A stretch of DNA of 64,000 bases, taken from Spirosomataceae bacterium TFI 002 (lineage in GTDB: Bacteria; Bacteroidota; Bacteroidia; Cytophagales; Spirosomataceae). The stretch is from contig LT907983.1 of the NCBI GenBank assembly GCA_900230115.1, positions 2,666,001 through 2,730,000 on the forward strand, read 5' to 3'. Shown here in pieces: positions 55,235-64,000 of the stretch. A model generated the notes under the pieces. The model was not told the DNA's origin, did no database searches, and saw only the letters and a list, made by a program, of their open reading frames with translations. The position numbers and the translations under genes were made by a program. Within the stretch, counting starts at the first letter, position 1, and each line of letters opens with the position of its first letter.

Positions 55235-57490
55235 CTATTTCAATTCAAAGCTTGCTTCCAAAACATCTTGAGAGCTTTTGCCAACAAATACCTTGAATGT
55301 TCCTTTTTCTAGCATATCGTTACCCTCATCGTCTTTAAAACTTAAATCGCTACTTGATAATGTAAAGCTTACTTTTTGAGTTTCTCCCGCTTTGATTTTT
55401 ACTTTTTTGAAACCTTTAAGTTCTTTTATGGGACGAACTCTTGAAGCAACTAAATCTCTTATGTACAATTGAACAATTTCTTCGCCATCTATGGAGGAGG
55501 TATTTTTGACTTCAACACTTACCTGGATTATTCCATTTTGATTCATTTCTGAAGCAGACAAGCTTATGTTGCTGTAATCGTATGTAGAATATGAAAGACC
55601 ATAACCAAAAGGGAATAATGCTCCATTGGGAATGTCTCTATATCTTGAAACCCAGAAATGTGCTGGGCCTTCATTGCCGTCCACATGGGGCCTCCCTGTA
55701 CTGAAAGTATTATAATATACAGGTATTTGTCCTACGCTGTGAGGGAAGCTCATTACTGTCTTCGCACTAGGGTTTACATCACCCGATAATACGTCTGCCA
55801 CACCATTTCCATGTTGTATTCCACCCGACCAAACGTTTAGAATTGTACCATGTTCTTTTGCAACTTCGGTAAGTACCATTGGTCTACCAGTTTGAACTAG
55901 TACAACGACTGGTTTGCCAGTCTCTTTTGCTAAGCGAAGCATTTCCATTTGGGCAGGTGCTGGGCTAATGTCGGCGAGAACACGTGCTTCACCCATGAGG
56001 TCGCCATACAAGCCAATAGTACCTAAGATAACATCGGCATTTTTTGCTATTTTCTTGATTTGCTTTGCCGCTGAAGGGTCGAGATTGTTATCACGATCAT
56101 ACACAGGTAAAAAGTTTACTGTTGCATTTGGGTATTTGGCTTTTACCCCTTCCAATATGGTGACTACATCACCATGATCACCCATTCCTTTCCAAAAATC
56201 TAAAACGTCATTCTGGCTTTCGGCTAGGAAACCAAGTACTAAAATGTTCTTAAGGTTCTTGCTGAGAGGTAAAACCTTATCGTCATTTTTAAGAAGCAAC
56301 ATAGAGCCTGCAGCAGCCTTTCTTGCAAGATCCAAATGTGACGAAGTCATCGTGTTGTTCTTTTCTTTTTCCTTGTCATGTCTTGCATAAGGATTTTCGA
56401 ACAAACCAAGCTTAAACTTGTAGTACAAAACTCTTGCGACCGCTTTATCTAGTAGGGATTCAGGTACATCACCATTTTTAATACTTTGTGCCAGGTTATT
56501 AATCGTAACACGAGATTCCATGTCAATATCAGAACCCGCCATGAGGGCTTTTTCTGCTGCGTCTTTTCCATCTTTGGCAAAACCATGAGCGATCATTTCG
56601 CCAAAAGAAGCCCAGTCTGAAACCACGATGCCTTCAAAACCCCATTTGTCTCTCAATACTTCAGTAACGAGGTATTTGTTTCCACTAGCTGGTATTCCGT
56701 CTAACACATTAAATGAGTTCATGACAGTTGCTACACCAGCATCCACAGCGTGTTTATAGGGTATTATGTAATTGTTCCAAAGGCTGTTACGACTGATGTC
56801 TACAGTATTATATTCTCTACCACCTTCTGGAGCACCATAAGCAGCAAAATGTTTTACACAAGCTAAAACATTGTCATTCGAAAAGTCACCTTGAAAGCCT
56901 TTTACTCGAGCTGCGGCAAATACGCCATTGATGTAGGCATCTTCTCCTGAGCCTTCCATCACACGACCCCATCGTGGATCTCTAGACATGTCCATCATGG
57001 GTGCGAAGGTCCAGTGTAAGCCAGCGGCTGCAGCTTCCTTTGCTGCAACTGCAGCGGTTTGCTCAGCAATTTCTAAATCCCAGCTACATGCTTCTGCAAG
57101 TGGAATAGGGAAAACAGTTTTATAACCATGGATTACATCAAATGCAAATAACACTGGGATACCAAGTCTACTTTCTTCCACTGCAATTTTTTGAACGGCC
57201 AGTGTTTGTTCCACACCGGTTACGTTTAGAAATGAACCAACTTTACCTTGTTTCAATAATTGCAACCGCCCTTGAGCTCCCTCATCATTTGCTGCAGCTG
57301 GGCCTGTCATGACTCCTCCGTTGAGTTGGTTGAGTTGTCCTACTTTCTCTTCAAGAGTCATGCGAGACAATAAGTCATTTACACGATCGGCAATAGGGAC
57401 ATTGTTATTTTTATAAACTTCTTGAGCAATTAGGTTTGGGACAAAACCTATTAAACAGAGTGACAAGATATACCTGTAGAAATGTTTCAT
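55235..57490 (-). CDS. bglX: Periplasmic beta-glucosidase, GH3 (BglX type)
   Basis: The 751-residue enzyme has a signal peptide (YILSLCLIGFVPNLIA), the GH3 barrel (MTLEEKVGQLNQLNGG, PLAEACSWDLE, KHFAAYGAPEGGREYNTVD) with nucleophile Asp292 in VVSDWASF, the alpha/beta sandwich (GLYGDLMGEARVLADISPAP, with the likely acid/base region) and a C-terminal fibronectin-like domain (VKNTSSIDGEEIVQLYIRD). It releases glucose from the non-reducing end of beta-glucosides. It is a single-gene unit. Confidence 0.95.
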   Translation of the reverse strand: MKHFYRYILSLCLIGFVPNLIAQEVYKNNNVPIADRVNDLLSRMTLEEKVGQLNQLNGGVMTGPAAANDEGAQGRLQLLKQGKVGSFLNVTGVEQTLAVQKIAVEESRLGIPVLFAFDVIHGYKTVFPIPLAEACSWDLEIAEQTAAVAAKEAAAAGLHWTFAPMMDMSRDPRWGRVMEGSGEDAYINGVFAAARVKGFQGDFSNDNVLACVKHFAAYGAPEGGREYNTVDISRNSLWNNYIIPYKHAVDAGVATVMNSFNVLDGIPASGNKYLVTEVLRDKWGFEGIVVSDWASFGEMIAHGFAKDGKDAAEKALMAGSDIDMESRVTINNLAQSIKNGDVPESLLDKAVARVLYYKFKLGLFENPYARHDKEKEKNNTMTSSHLDLARKAAAGSMLLLKNDDKVLPLSKNLKNILVLGFLAESQNDVLDFWKGMGDHGDVVTILEGVKAKYPNATVNFLPVYDRDNNLDPSAAKQIKKIAKNADVILGTIGLYGDLMGEARVLADISPAPAQMEMLRLAKETGKPVVVLVQTGRPMVLTEVAKEHGTILNVWSGGIQHGNGVADVLSGDVNPSAKTVMSFPHSVGQIPVYYNTFSTGRPHVDGNEGPAHFWVSRYRDIPNGALFPFGYGLSYSTYDYSNISLSASEMNQNGIIQVSVEVKNTSSIDGEEIVQLYIRDLVASRVRPIKELKGFKKVKIKAGETQKVSFTLSSSDLSFKDDEGNDMLEKGTFKVFVGKSSQDVLEASFELK

Positions 57491-57796
57491 AGTAAGTAGG
57501 TTAAAAGTATTTAGTGCCTAAATATACTTGATTAAGCTTGATATTCTAAAAAAGGATGTGCGTATTAAATAGGCTCTTCTTGGTATATTTCAATAAATGC
57601 CAAGTAAAGCTGCTAGGTCATTTTAAAACGAATATTAAAAAATTAGAAAACCTATAAATGAAGATGGTTTAAACCAAAGTTTAATCAAATAGCACAATAT
57701 AAATTCTGGTGCGATTTTAGAAGTTTTTTAAACCCAGAGGTTTATTCACCTCTTTAGCTTTGAATAACAAGATCTAATAGTTCAAAATGTAATTTC
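57491..57796. other. Divergent intergenic region with hairpin at a promoter
   Basis: About 300 bases between bglX and the lipoprotein gene. A 6-bp inverted repeat (57736-57741 with 57748-57753) lies directly before the -7 motif at 57755-57762, and a longer imperfect inverted repeat near 57578-57605 faces bglX. Confidence 0.45.
57755..57762 (+). promoter_or_regulatory. -7 promoter element of the 183-residue lipoprotein gene
   Basis: TAGCTTTG fits TAnnTTTG, 35 bases before the start codon. The inverted repeat AGAGGT/ACCTCT just upstream would cover the spacer and could be an operator. Confidence 0.5.
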
Positions 57797-58348
57797 ATGA
57801 TTAAGTATTCGATTCTTTTTCTTCTATTAAATATTCTGGTATTCGGCTGTGATGCAGAAGTTGCAGAGCCCGAAAGTAACCTAACTCCATTAGATGTAAA
57901 ATGCCTTTTGTCTTCTCAATGGGGTGTTGATTATAACTATCCTACTCCAAAGTTTGAAAAAGATTGGTTTACTACGCCGAGGTTAAACTTTAATTCGAGC
58001 GAGGAAGGTTTTATGACTGTGGGAATTCAGCCAAATACTTTCAGAAACAATGATATCAGCCTTATTGTTGAGATTCCTTTCAAATATACAATCAATGGAG
58101 GAAGGATAATCTTTAACATTCAATCTGTGAGAACTTATAATGCTTTTTTAACAAAACAAAATGAGTTTATTGGTTCGGAGGCTGTCGTTTATGCATCGGA
58201 GTTAGTAAATTTGAAGCACCTAGGAAATGGTCAAGCTTGTGAGTGCACAGCTAAATCTTTGAGCTTTATAAAGGCAGATCCTGCTACCGAAAGTCCAATT
58301 CAAACGAATCACTGGGTAAGAAAGAATTTTACAACTTATCCTAATTGA
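57797..58348 (+). CDS. Lipoprotein of unknown function
   Basis: I do not recognise this 183-residue lipoprotein (lipobox NILVFGC, Cys18). The mature part begins with an acidic region and is beta-rich (FMTVGIQPNTFRNNDISLIV, GGRIIFNIQSVRTYNAF). A Cys pair in GNGQACECTAKSL may form a disulfide. It is probably at the outer membrane; no neighbour explains it. Confidence 0.72.
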   Translation: MIKYSILFLLLNILVFGCDAEVAEPESNLTPLDVKCLLSSQWGVDYNYPTPKFEKDWFTTPRLNFNSSEEGFMTVGIQPNTFRNNDISLIVEIPFKYTINGGRIIFNIQSVRTYNAFLTKQNEFIGSEAVVYASELVNLKHLGNGQACECTAKSLSFIKADPATESPIQTNHWVRKNFTTYPN

Positions 58349-58499
58349 GTTTTAAAGTCTTTACTTACCCAATACCATTAAAAATGGGTTTTGGGAGTCA
58401 AGTTTTTTTAAATCTAATCTCAAATAATATGAGTTTAGGCCAGAAGTGTTAATAATTGATCTTATTTTAGTCCAATTATTCAACCCTTTACTTTAAAAA

Positions 58500-59798
58500 A
58501 TGGAATTTTCTCCTTCTGCTTTGCTCGATAAGAGCAAAATGACCAATCTACAATATGGTATCATCTTTATATGTTTCTTGATGAACATGTTTGATGGAAT
58601 GGATGTATTATTGATCTCTTACACAGCACCTGCAATTGCTAAGGCTTGGTCTGTAGATTCTCAAACACTTGGTACCGTTTTTAGTGCTGGGCTAGCGGGG
58701 ATGATGGTGGGTAACTTATTCATAGCTTCTTTGGCAGATAAGCTTGGTCGTAAAAATATGATTTTGCTCAATGCTGTCATTATGGGTCTTGCTATCTACA
58801 TGACCTCGTGGGCCGACACAGTAAATGAACTACTTGTTTATCGTTTTATAGCAGGCCTTGGAATAGGTTCAATGTTGGCTTGTACAGCGGCCTTAACTGC
58901 TGAATACACGCCAAATAAGACTCGAAATTTTTGGATAAGCTTTGTTGTAGCTGGTTATCCAGTTGGAGCAGTGATTTCAGGTTTGGTAGCAGCAAGAGTT
59001 ATTCCTACAGAAGGCTGGGAGCAAATGTATCAGTATGCGGGAATAGCATCTTTAATTTCTATTCCTTTAATAATTTTGTTTTTATCCGAGTCGATGGATT
59101 TTTATTTAAAAGCTCAACCTAAAGGGGCTTTAAGCAAAATAAATAAGATTTTGGGTAAAATGAATTTTGCTCCAATAGGTGAATTACCAGCAAAAGCTGC
59201 CAAGCAGTCTGCGATTCCATTTAAGAAGTTATTAGAAGGAAAATATAAAATTCCATCTCTTCAACTTTGGTTAGCTCTCTTTATGGCCTTTGCAGCCTTG
59301 TTCTTTATGACTAGTTGGATTCCAAAGCTTGCGAAAGATGCAGGGTTATCTCTTGAGCTTGCAATATATGCAGGAACTGTTTTTAATGTTGGAGCTTTTT
59401 TTGGAATTGTCACCCAGGGATTTTTCTCTTCCAAATATGGTTTGAAGAAAACCATCGGTATATTTTTTATAGCAACAGCCGCTTTAATGGCTGCTTTTGG
59501 CCTGTTCGTTGGCTCAAATATCCTCTTGCTTATATTCGCTCTTCTAGGTTTTGGTATTCAAGGAGGGTTTGTTGGTCTTTATGCTTTTGCAGCACGTATG
59601 TACCCCTCAGAAATTAAGTCTACTGGAATAGGTTGGGCAATGGGTGCAGGGCGATTTGGTGGAGTAATAGGGCCATTATTTGCCGGCCTTCTTATTGGAA
59701 TGGGATTGACCATTGGAACCAACTTCTTGATTTTTGCTATTCCTGCCCTCATTGCTGGAATTATGACTTGGATCAATAGCTCGGCGGATGTAGATTAA
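58500..59798 (+). CDS. MFS transporter, aromatic/organic acid:H+ symporter-like
   Basis: The 432-residue carrier has 12 membrane spans. The first contains FDGMDVLLISYTAPAIA, like the DxMDV/GYDxxxxG motif of the AAHS family, and the loop between spans 2 and 3 has ADKLGRKNM. The second half starts at SLQLWLALFMAFAALFFM. It likely imports an organic acid with protons. Substrate unknown. Confidence 0.88.
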   Translation: MEFSPSALLDKSKMTNLQYGIIFICFLMNMFDGMDVLLISYTAPAIAKAWSVDSQTLGTVFSAGLAGMMVGNLFIASLADKLGRKNMILLNAVIMGLAIYMTSWADTVNELLVYRFIAGLGIGSMLACTAALTAEYTPNKTRNFWISFVVAGYPVGAVISGLVAARVIPTEGWEQMYQYAGIASLISIPLIILFLSESMDFYLKAQPKGALSKINKILGKMNFAPIGELPAKAAKQSAIPFKKLLEGKYKIPSLQLWLALFMAFAALFFMTSWIPKLAKDAGLSLELAIYAGTVFNVGAFFGIVTQGFFSSKYGLKKTIGIFFIATAALMAAFGLFVGSNILLLIFALLGFGIQGGFVGLYAFAARMYPSEIKSTGIGWAMGAGRFGGVIGPLFAGLLIGMGLTIGTNFLIFAIPALIAGIMTWINSSADVD

Positions 59799-59901
59799 AT
59801 TGATCTTTATTCGGATGGAATTGACAAGGCAGCTGCGTGAATAGTAGTTTCATGAATCAGAAAAATCATAACATTGTCTCTACTAGACACATATTTAGGA
59901 T

Positions 59902-59934
59902 AAAAAGCCGTCAGCATTTTGCTAACGGCTTTTT
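59902..59934. terminator. Bidirectional terminator between the MFS and M14 genes
   Basis: A 13- to 14-bp stem with one mismatch around a TTT loop; A-rich left and T-rich right flanks suit both convergent genes. Confidence 0.88.
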
Positions 59935-59937
59935 ACT

Positions 59938-62463
59938 TTAGTCCTCGTACCTACCAGCTCCTATACTGTTACCAAAGAAAAGGGCATTAAGGAAAAGTTT
60001 ATTGGTTCCGTACCAAAATGCTCTAAAATTGGGATTGTCTGAAAAGCTTACAATGCGACCAGAGCCTAGGTTTTGGGCAATTACTGCTGGGCTATTTTGA
60101 AATCTCACTATGTTTTTCGGATGTACATATCCCGCAATTAAAGGATTTGCCGTAAATAGAAGTGGAGTGTTATAAGGGTTTTCGGTATCTTCAAAAACGA
60201 TATTATTTACCTTAAAAACAGCTAGCTCCTCCTGCTTGTATCCAAAACAAATTGGATGGCTTGGGTCAATTGTAGTATTTAGAATTGCTCCACTAGTTTC
60301 TAAGGCTCCTGCGTAAGTTGACTTATCTACATATGACCGTTTTTCTTTACCGTATTCTTTAGCTTCATCCTTTATTTTAACAGAGCCAATATTATGCTGA
60401 GCTAACCAAGACGCACCATTGCCAAGAGCAATCACAATCCCGCCTGATTGAACATAGGATTTAAGTCTATCGGCTTTTAGGTCACCATATCTACCATTGT
60501 TTAAAATGATATGAGAGTATTTGCTCAAGTCCATTCTGTTTACTTGGTCTATGTCGGCCAGGATAAGGGGTAGGTTTACTCTTTGGTCGAGTAGGTGCCA
60601 TACTTCCCCCGCGTCGTTTGCATCTACACCTGACCCAGTTATCATTAGCGGAGTTAGCTTTTCCAAAGGTTTGAATTTTTCACTTCCCATGTTTATTCCT
60701 TTTAACGTAAGTCCTGTTTGTTGAGCATAAAATGTAATGCCGTCTCTGCTTGCTAGTTTTTGTAACAATTGGTTTGGACTCTTTCCTTCGCATAAAATTT
60801 GTATGGTACCATAGCTAAACTCTTTTTGTTTGCCTTCTTGCATGGTAGTAAATGGCTCCATTGCGTACTTGAGTCTATATCCATTATTAATGAGTTCATT
60901 TGCTGCTCTTGGTGCAAAGTAACCGTCCCATTCGAAAAGATAGGAGTAGCTACTTTCTCCAATCACTTTTCCTTGTGGAAAATCGTTTTGGCTTACCTTT
61001 TTACCCAAAGAGATATTTGACGTTGAAGCTGCGAATGGCACATTCATACAAACTGGTAAAGTCCATGCAGAGACATCATAAAATGCACTGTCCGCAAAAG
61101 TGGTGCGTTTTTCAAAAAGTGATTTTATGAGGCGGTGTCTAGGTTGAGACATAGGAACTACAAATGAGTAGTCTTTATTAAAATCCAAGCCACCTAACTT
61201 TTCATTTTTATTCAATTGATAAACCTCAATTTGATTTCGAAGCAGCACATTGACTGTTTCGTAAGTTCTTACAGGGTCGTTTCCGCCTCCAAAAACAAAT
61301 GCTTTCTCAGGATCAGTAGATTTCTCTGCATAGAAATCTCTCATATAGCTAAGAAGCTCTACTCGCATATCTTTTCCTGCTTGTAGGGTACTCATTGTTG
61401 CGGAAAATTGATTTCTAATGGTAAATGGGAAAGAAAGTGTCCCATTACGAGTTTCTTGTAAGTGTCCACGAGAGGATGCTTGCTCAAAGAGAATACCTAT
61501 ACTTCCGTTGGCATCGGGTAGGGTAGAACCCTTTCCATAATAGAAGTCGTCATAATTTTCTTTTGTGTAATAAAGAGAACCAAGCTTGTCTAACCCTGCG
61601 GCATGAAATGTTCCAATTTTACTCGTCAAGTCAATATTTTTGAGAGGGGTCATTGGGTGTGTACGCTCAGGAATTCCTGGCTGAAAAAAGAAGGTTGAGC
61701 CACTGCCCATTTCGTGGTGATCGGTCAGGATATTTGGTAACCATTCATAGAACTTAACTAACCTTCCTTTGCTTTCTGGCAATTGTTGATAGAGCCAATC
61801 TCTGTTCATATCGAACCAGTAATGATTGGTTCGTCCACCTGGCCAAGTTTCTCTGAACTCTCTTGAATTTGGGTCAGATACAAGATTAGTACTTCGGTTT
61901 TGGTTTACCCAAGTTGCAAACCTGTTGCCACCATCTGGATTAATACAAGGATCAATCAATATGACGCATTCATTCAGAATAGAATCAACTTTTGGGCTTT
62001 TTGCTGCAGCTAAGTGATAAATCGAAAGCAATGATGAATTAGAGCCGCTGGCTTCATTTCCATGAACAGAGTAACCCATCCATATTACAGAAGGCATCTG
62101 AGCTAAATTCAAAGATTTGCTTTGAGATGGATCTGCGATTTTCGCATGCTCGGCTTTTATGTTTGCAAGGTTTGCCAAGTTTTTTGGAGAACTTACTGTT
62201 ACCATAAGCAATTCCCTGTTTTCGTAAGATCGGGCATATTGCTCTATCTGAATACGGTCAGTATATTTTGCCACCTCTCTGTAATACCCGTAGATTTCGT
62301 AAGGAGTAACGTGCTGTTCTCCTAGCTCATAGCCGAGGTATTGTTTTGGTGTAGGGATTTTCGTGTCATAAGTGACATCTTTTGGGAGGTAATACGATAA
62401 GTCTGATTGACCAAAACTTATGTATGAACTAAAGAGGAAAACAAATGCTAAAACTCTTTTCAT
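59938..62463 (-). CDS. M14-family zinc carboxypeptidase, secreted
   Basis: The 841-residue enzyme has a signal peptide (MKRVLAFVFLFSSYISFG). The M14 domain carries zinc ligands His134 and Glu137 (SVHGNEASG) and His249 or His250 (TDHHEMGSG), with the catalytic Glu327 in GILFEQASSRG. The long C-terminal half is a domain resembling class I glutamine amidotransferases (LSKYSHIILNNGRYGDL, GGIVIALGNGASWLAQ) without visible catalysis. Large proteins with this two-part layout are common in Bacteroidota. It probably trims peptides outside the inner membrane. Confidence 0.92.
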   Translation of the reverse strand: MKRVLAFVFLFSSYISFGQSDLSYYLPKDVTYDTKIPTPKQYLGYELGEQHVTPYEIYGYYREVAKYTDRIQIEQYARSYENRELLMVTVSSPKNLANLANIKAEHAKIADPSQSKSLNLAQMPSVIWMGYSVHGNEASGSNSSLLSIYHLAAAKSPKVDSILNECVILIDPCINPDGGNRFATWVNQNRSTNLVSDPNSREFRETWPGGRTNHYWFDMNRDWLYQQLPESKGRLVKFYEWLPNILTDHHEMGSGSTFFFQPGIPERTHPMTPLKNIDLTSKIGTFHAAGLDKLGSLYYTKENYDDFYYGKGSTLPDANGSIGILFEQASSRGHLQETRNGTLSFPFTIRNQFSATMSTLQAGKDMRVELLSYMRDFYAEKSTDPEKAFVFGGGNDPVRTYETVNVLLRNQIEVYQLNKNEKLGGLDFNKDYSFVVPMSQPRHRLIKSLFEKRTTFADSAFYDVSAWTLPVCMNVPFAASTSNISLGKKVSQNDFPQGKVIGESSYSYLFEWDGYFAPRAANELINNGYRLKYAMEPFTTMQEGKQKEFSYGTIQILCEGKSPNQLLQKLASRDGITFYAQQTGLTLKGINMGSEKFKPLEKLTPLMITGSGVDANDAGEVWHLLDQRVNLPLILADIDQVNRMDLSKYSHIILNNGRYGDLKADRLKSYVQSGGIVIALGNGASWLAQHNIGSVKIKDEAKEYGKEKRSYVDKSTYAGALETSGAILNTTIDPSHPICFGYKQEELAVFKVNNIVFEDTENPYNTPLLFTANPLIAGYVHPKNIVRFQNSPAVIAQNLGSGRIVSFSDNPNFRAFWYGTNKLFLNALFFGNSIGAGRYED

Positions 62464-62583
62464 GAATGATTGGGTAAAGGATGAATGATATTAAAACGAA
62501 AATACTCTTTAAATGGAAATAAGAGTTTGGTTTGGGGCAAAATGTTGCATTACAATGTTAATTTCTAATCGAAAGACTGGCTT

Positions 62584-62686
62584 AGGGATCGTAGCGGCAT
62601 CCTCATCGGATTTGACCGATGAAATATAGCGGATTGCCCGACCCCACAATAGTGGGGGAAGTCCCTCACTATGACTTTTATCATAG
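62584..62686 (+). ncRNA. Multi-hairpin intergenic element before copA
   Basis: Three consecutive perfect hairpins: TCATCGG/CCGATGA (62603-62609 with 62616-62622), CCCCAC/GTGGGG (62642-62647 with 62652-62657) and CTATGA/TCATAG (62669-62674 with 62681-62686). The first is flanked by GCGGCATCC and ATATAGCGGATTGCCCG, words I recall from a widespread Bacteroidota intergenic motif (similar to Flavo-1 RNA); I cannot verify this. Its G+C content is far above the surrounding sequence. It could be a copper-responsive leader or an independent repeat. Confidence 0.55.
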
Positions 62687-62719
62687 AACTTTATAGCTGT
62701 ATTTATCATTATCTTGTTA

Positions 62720-64000
62720 ATGGTAGTAACTGAAACATATCCTGTAATAGGAATGACTTGTGCCTCTTGTGCGGCAAGCGTGGGATCAATATTGAATCAT
62801 AGTAAAGGCGTGTCGGTTGCAGATGTGAATTATGCGAGTAATTCGGTAAAAGTAACTTTTGATGCTGAAAGTACTGATGCACTTAGGTTACAGAAAGCTG
62901 TACAGAGTATTGGTTATGATTTGGCTATTAATGCGGAGGATGGAGATCAAGAAGCTCTTCAGCTTGAGCGATATGAACGTATCAAGAAAAACACGATTTG
63001 GTCTGCAATTTTGACTGCTCCCATTTTTGTGATTGGAATGTTTTTTATGGATTGGGAGCTAGGTAAATGGATTTCTTTAGCTCTAAGTATTCCAGTCTTA
63101 TTTTGGTTTGGAAGATCGTTTTATGTCAATGCTGTAAAGCAAGCAAAGCATTTTAAAGCGAACATGGATACATTGGTTGCCCTAAGTACTGGTATCGCTT
63201 TCTTGTTTAGTGTGTTTAATTCTTTTTATCCTGAGTTTTGGACCTCAAAAGGCCTAGAGTCACATGTCTACTTTGAGGCAGCAACGGTGATTATAACTTT
63301 TATTTCTGTTGGAAAGCTGCTCGAAGAAAAAGCAAAAACTTCCACAACTACTGCGATAAAAAAGCTTGTTGGGTTGCAACCCAACTCTTTAACTATTGTT
63401 GAAAATGGGGAAGAGAAAGTCATTGCCATAAATGAAGTTGAAAGAGGTCAGATGATTGTCGTTTATCCCGGAGATAAGATACCTGTGGATGGGCAAGTAA
63501 TGAAGGGAAGCTCCTTCATAGATGAAAGTATGATGACCGGAGAACCGGTTCCGAATGAGAAAAAGCGAGGAGATAAGGTGTATGCGGGTACAATAAACCA
63601 GGATGGTAACTTACAGTTTATCGCTGAAAAAGTGGGGGATCAGACTTTTCTTGCTCAAATAATACAGCAAGTTAAAGATGCTCAAGGTAGCAAAGCTCCA
63701 GTGCAAAAGTTAGTTGATAAAATTGCTTCCATTTTTGTTCCAGTTGTATTGCTTATTGCGGTGACAACATTTATTGTTTGGTATTTGATTGGTGGTGAGA
63801 ATGCTTTGACGCACGCTATTCTTACTTCGGTATCGGTGCTGGTTATTGCTTGTCCTTGTGCTTTGGGCTTGGCAACACCTACTGCCATTATGGTAGGAAT
63901 GGGAAAGGGTGCCGAAAATAATATCCTAATTAAAGATGCTGAAAGTCTTGAGCTTGCACATAAAATATCGGCCGTTGTTTTAGATAAGACGGGAACAATT
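62720..64000 (+). CDS. copA: Copper-translocating P1B-type ATPase, partial (5' part)
   Basis: The first 427 residues of a CopA-like pump; the frame runs off the right edge exactly after the phosphorylation motif DKTGT (Asp422). One N-terminal metal-binding domain carries [10 protein letters not shown] (Cys14, Cys17). Membrane spans, the actuator motif MTGEP and the transport site CPC in [14 protein letters not shown] follow. It exports Cu(I) or a similar monovalent metal at the cost of ATP. The full protein should be about 740-750 residues. A structured element lies between it and the M14 gene upstream. Confidence 0.95.
   Translation, partial: MVVTETYPVIGMTCASCAASVGSILNHSKGVSVADVNYASNSVKVTFDAESTDALRLQKAVQSIGYDLAINAEDGDQEALQLERYERIKKNTIWSAILTAPIFVIGMFFMDWELGKWISLALSIPVLFWFGRSFYVNAVKQAKHFKANMDTLVALSTGIAFLFSVFNSFYPEFWTSKGLESHVYFEAATVIITFISVGKLLEEKAKTSTTTAIKKLVGLQPNSLTIVENGEEKVIAINEVERGQMIVVYPGDKIPVDGQVMKGSSFIDESMMTGEPVPNEKKRGDKVYAGTINQDGNLQFIAEKVGDQTFLAQIIQQVKDAQGSKAPVQKLVDKIASIFVPVVLLIAVTTFIVWYLIGGENALTHAILTSVSVLVIACPCALGLATPTAIMVGMGKGAENNILIKDAESLELAHKISAVVLDKTGTI

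Noticed and set aside
62509-62709. 66-codon minus-strand frame before copA
   Set aside because: It lies across three perfect hairpins, which explain the sequence better.

Overview
The window is a 64 kb piece of a Bacteroidota chromosome, most likely from the Cytophagales; the order is an inference from gene content. Supporting signs are a type IX secretion (T9SS) C-terminal sorting domain, promoters with the Bacteroidota -7 motif TAnnTTTG (before ndk, mraY, rplM, uxaB and mreB), start codons without clear Shine-Dalgarno sequences, many lipobox lipoproteins, atpDC separate from the other ATP synthase genes, and low G+C. There is no phage, insertion sequence or CRISPR array. Most of the window is housekeeping, broken by two accessory stretches with decayed genes.

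Left part (1-10.4 kb): a partial GH3-type adenylating enzyme; a SdrD-repeat T9SS cargo protein followed 25 bases later by a 39-residue gene with a lasso-peptide-type leader; atpDC; a GT-C glycosyltransferase behind a DksA/TraR-like regulator; and glutamate dehydrogenase. Signalling region (10.4-25.6 kb): two broken regulator genes (AraC/TolB-like and histidine kinase), an intact histidine kinase, a receiver protein and a receiver-adenylyl cyclase fusion, then an HD hydrolase, a YitT transporter-like protein, a secreted carboxylesterase, a remnant of an acyl-CoA synthetase, a TPR histidine kinase with a LytTR response regulator, a stand-alone LytTR protein and an S74-chaperone adhesin.

Middle (25.6-42.7 kb): FKBP lipoprotein and nrnA, ndk-ruvX, a ThiF-rhodanese fusion, a haem/FG-GAP lipoprotein, dipeptide epimerase-lipB, yraN, mraY outside a dcw cluster, and the ribosomal block rplM-rpsI-rpsB-tsf. 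The rpsB product is S2 with an acidic Ala/Pro linker and a C-terminal helix-hairpin-helix-like domain. A DegP/Q protease and an Hsp20 follow.

Right part (42.9-64 kb): a vanadium-haloperoxidase/PAP2 lipoprotein, mreBCD with an overlapping serine hydrolase, a two-component pair, SGNH hydrolase, tagaturonate reductase, tRNA-Val(UAC) followed by a 120-bp tandem array derived from the tRNA 3' half plus its terminator, trmL, thioredoxin, BglX-type beta-glucosidase, an MFS carrier, an M14 carboxypeptidase, a structured intergenic element and the start of a CopA copper ATPase.

The strongest items for follow-up are the lasso-leader gene, the tRNA-derived repeat array, the S2 fusion, the multi-hairpin element before copA, and the leader RNAs of rplM and rpsB.
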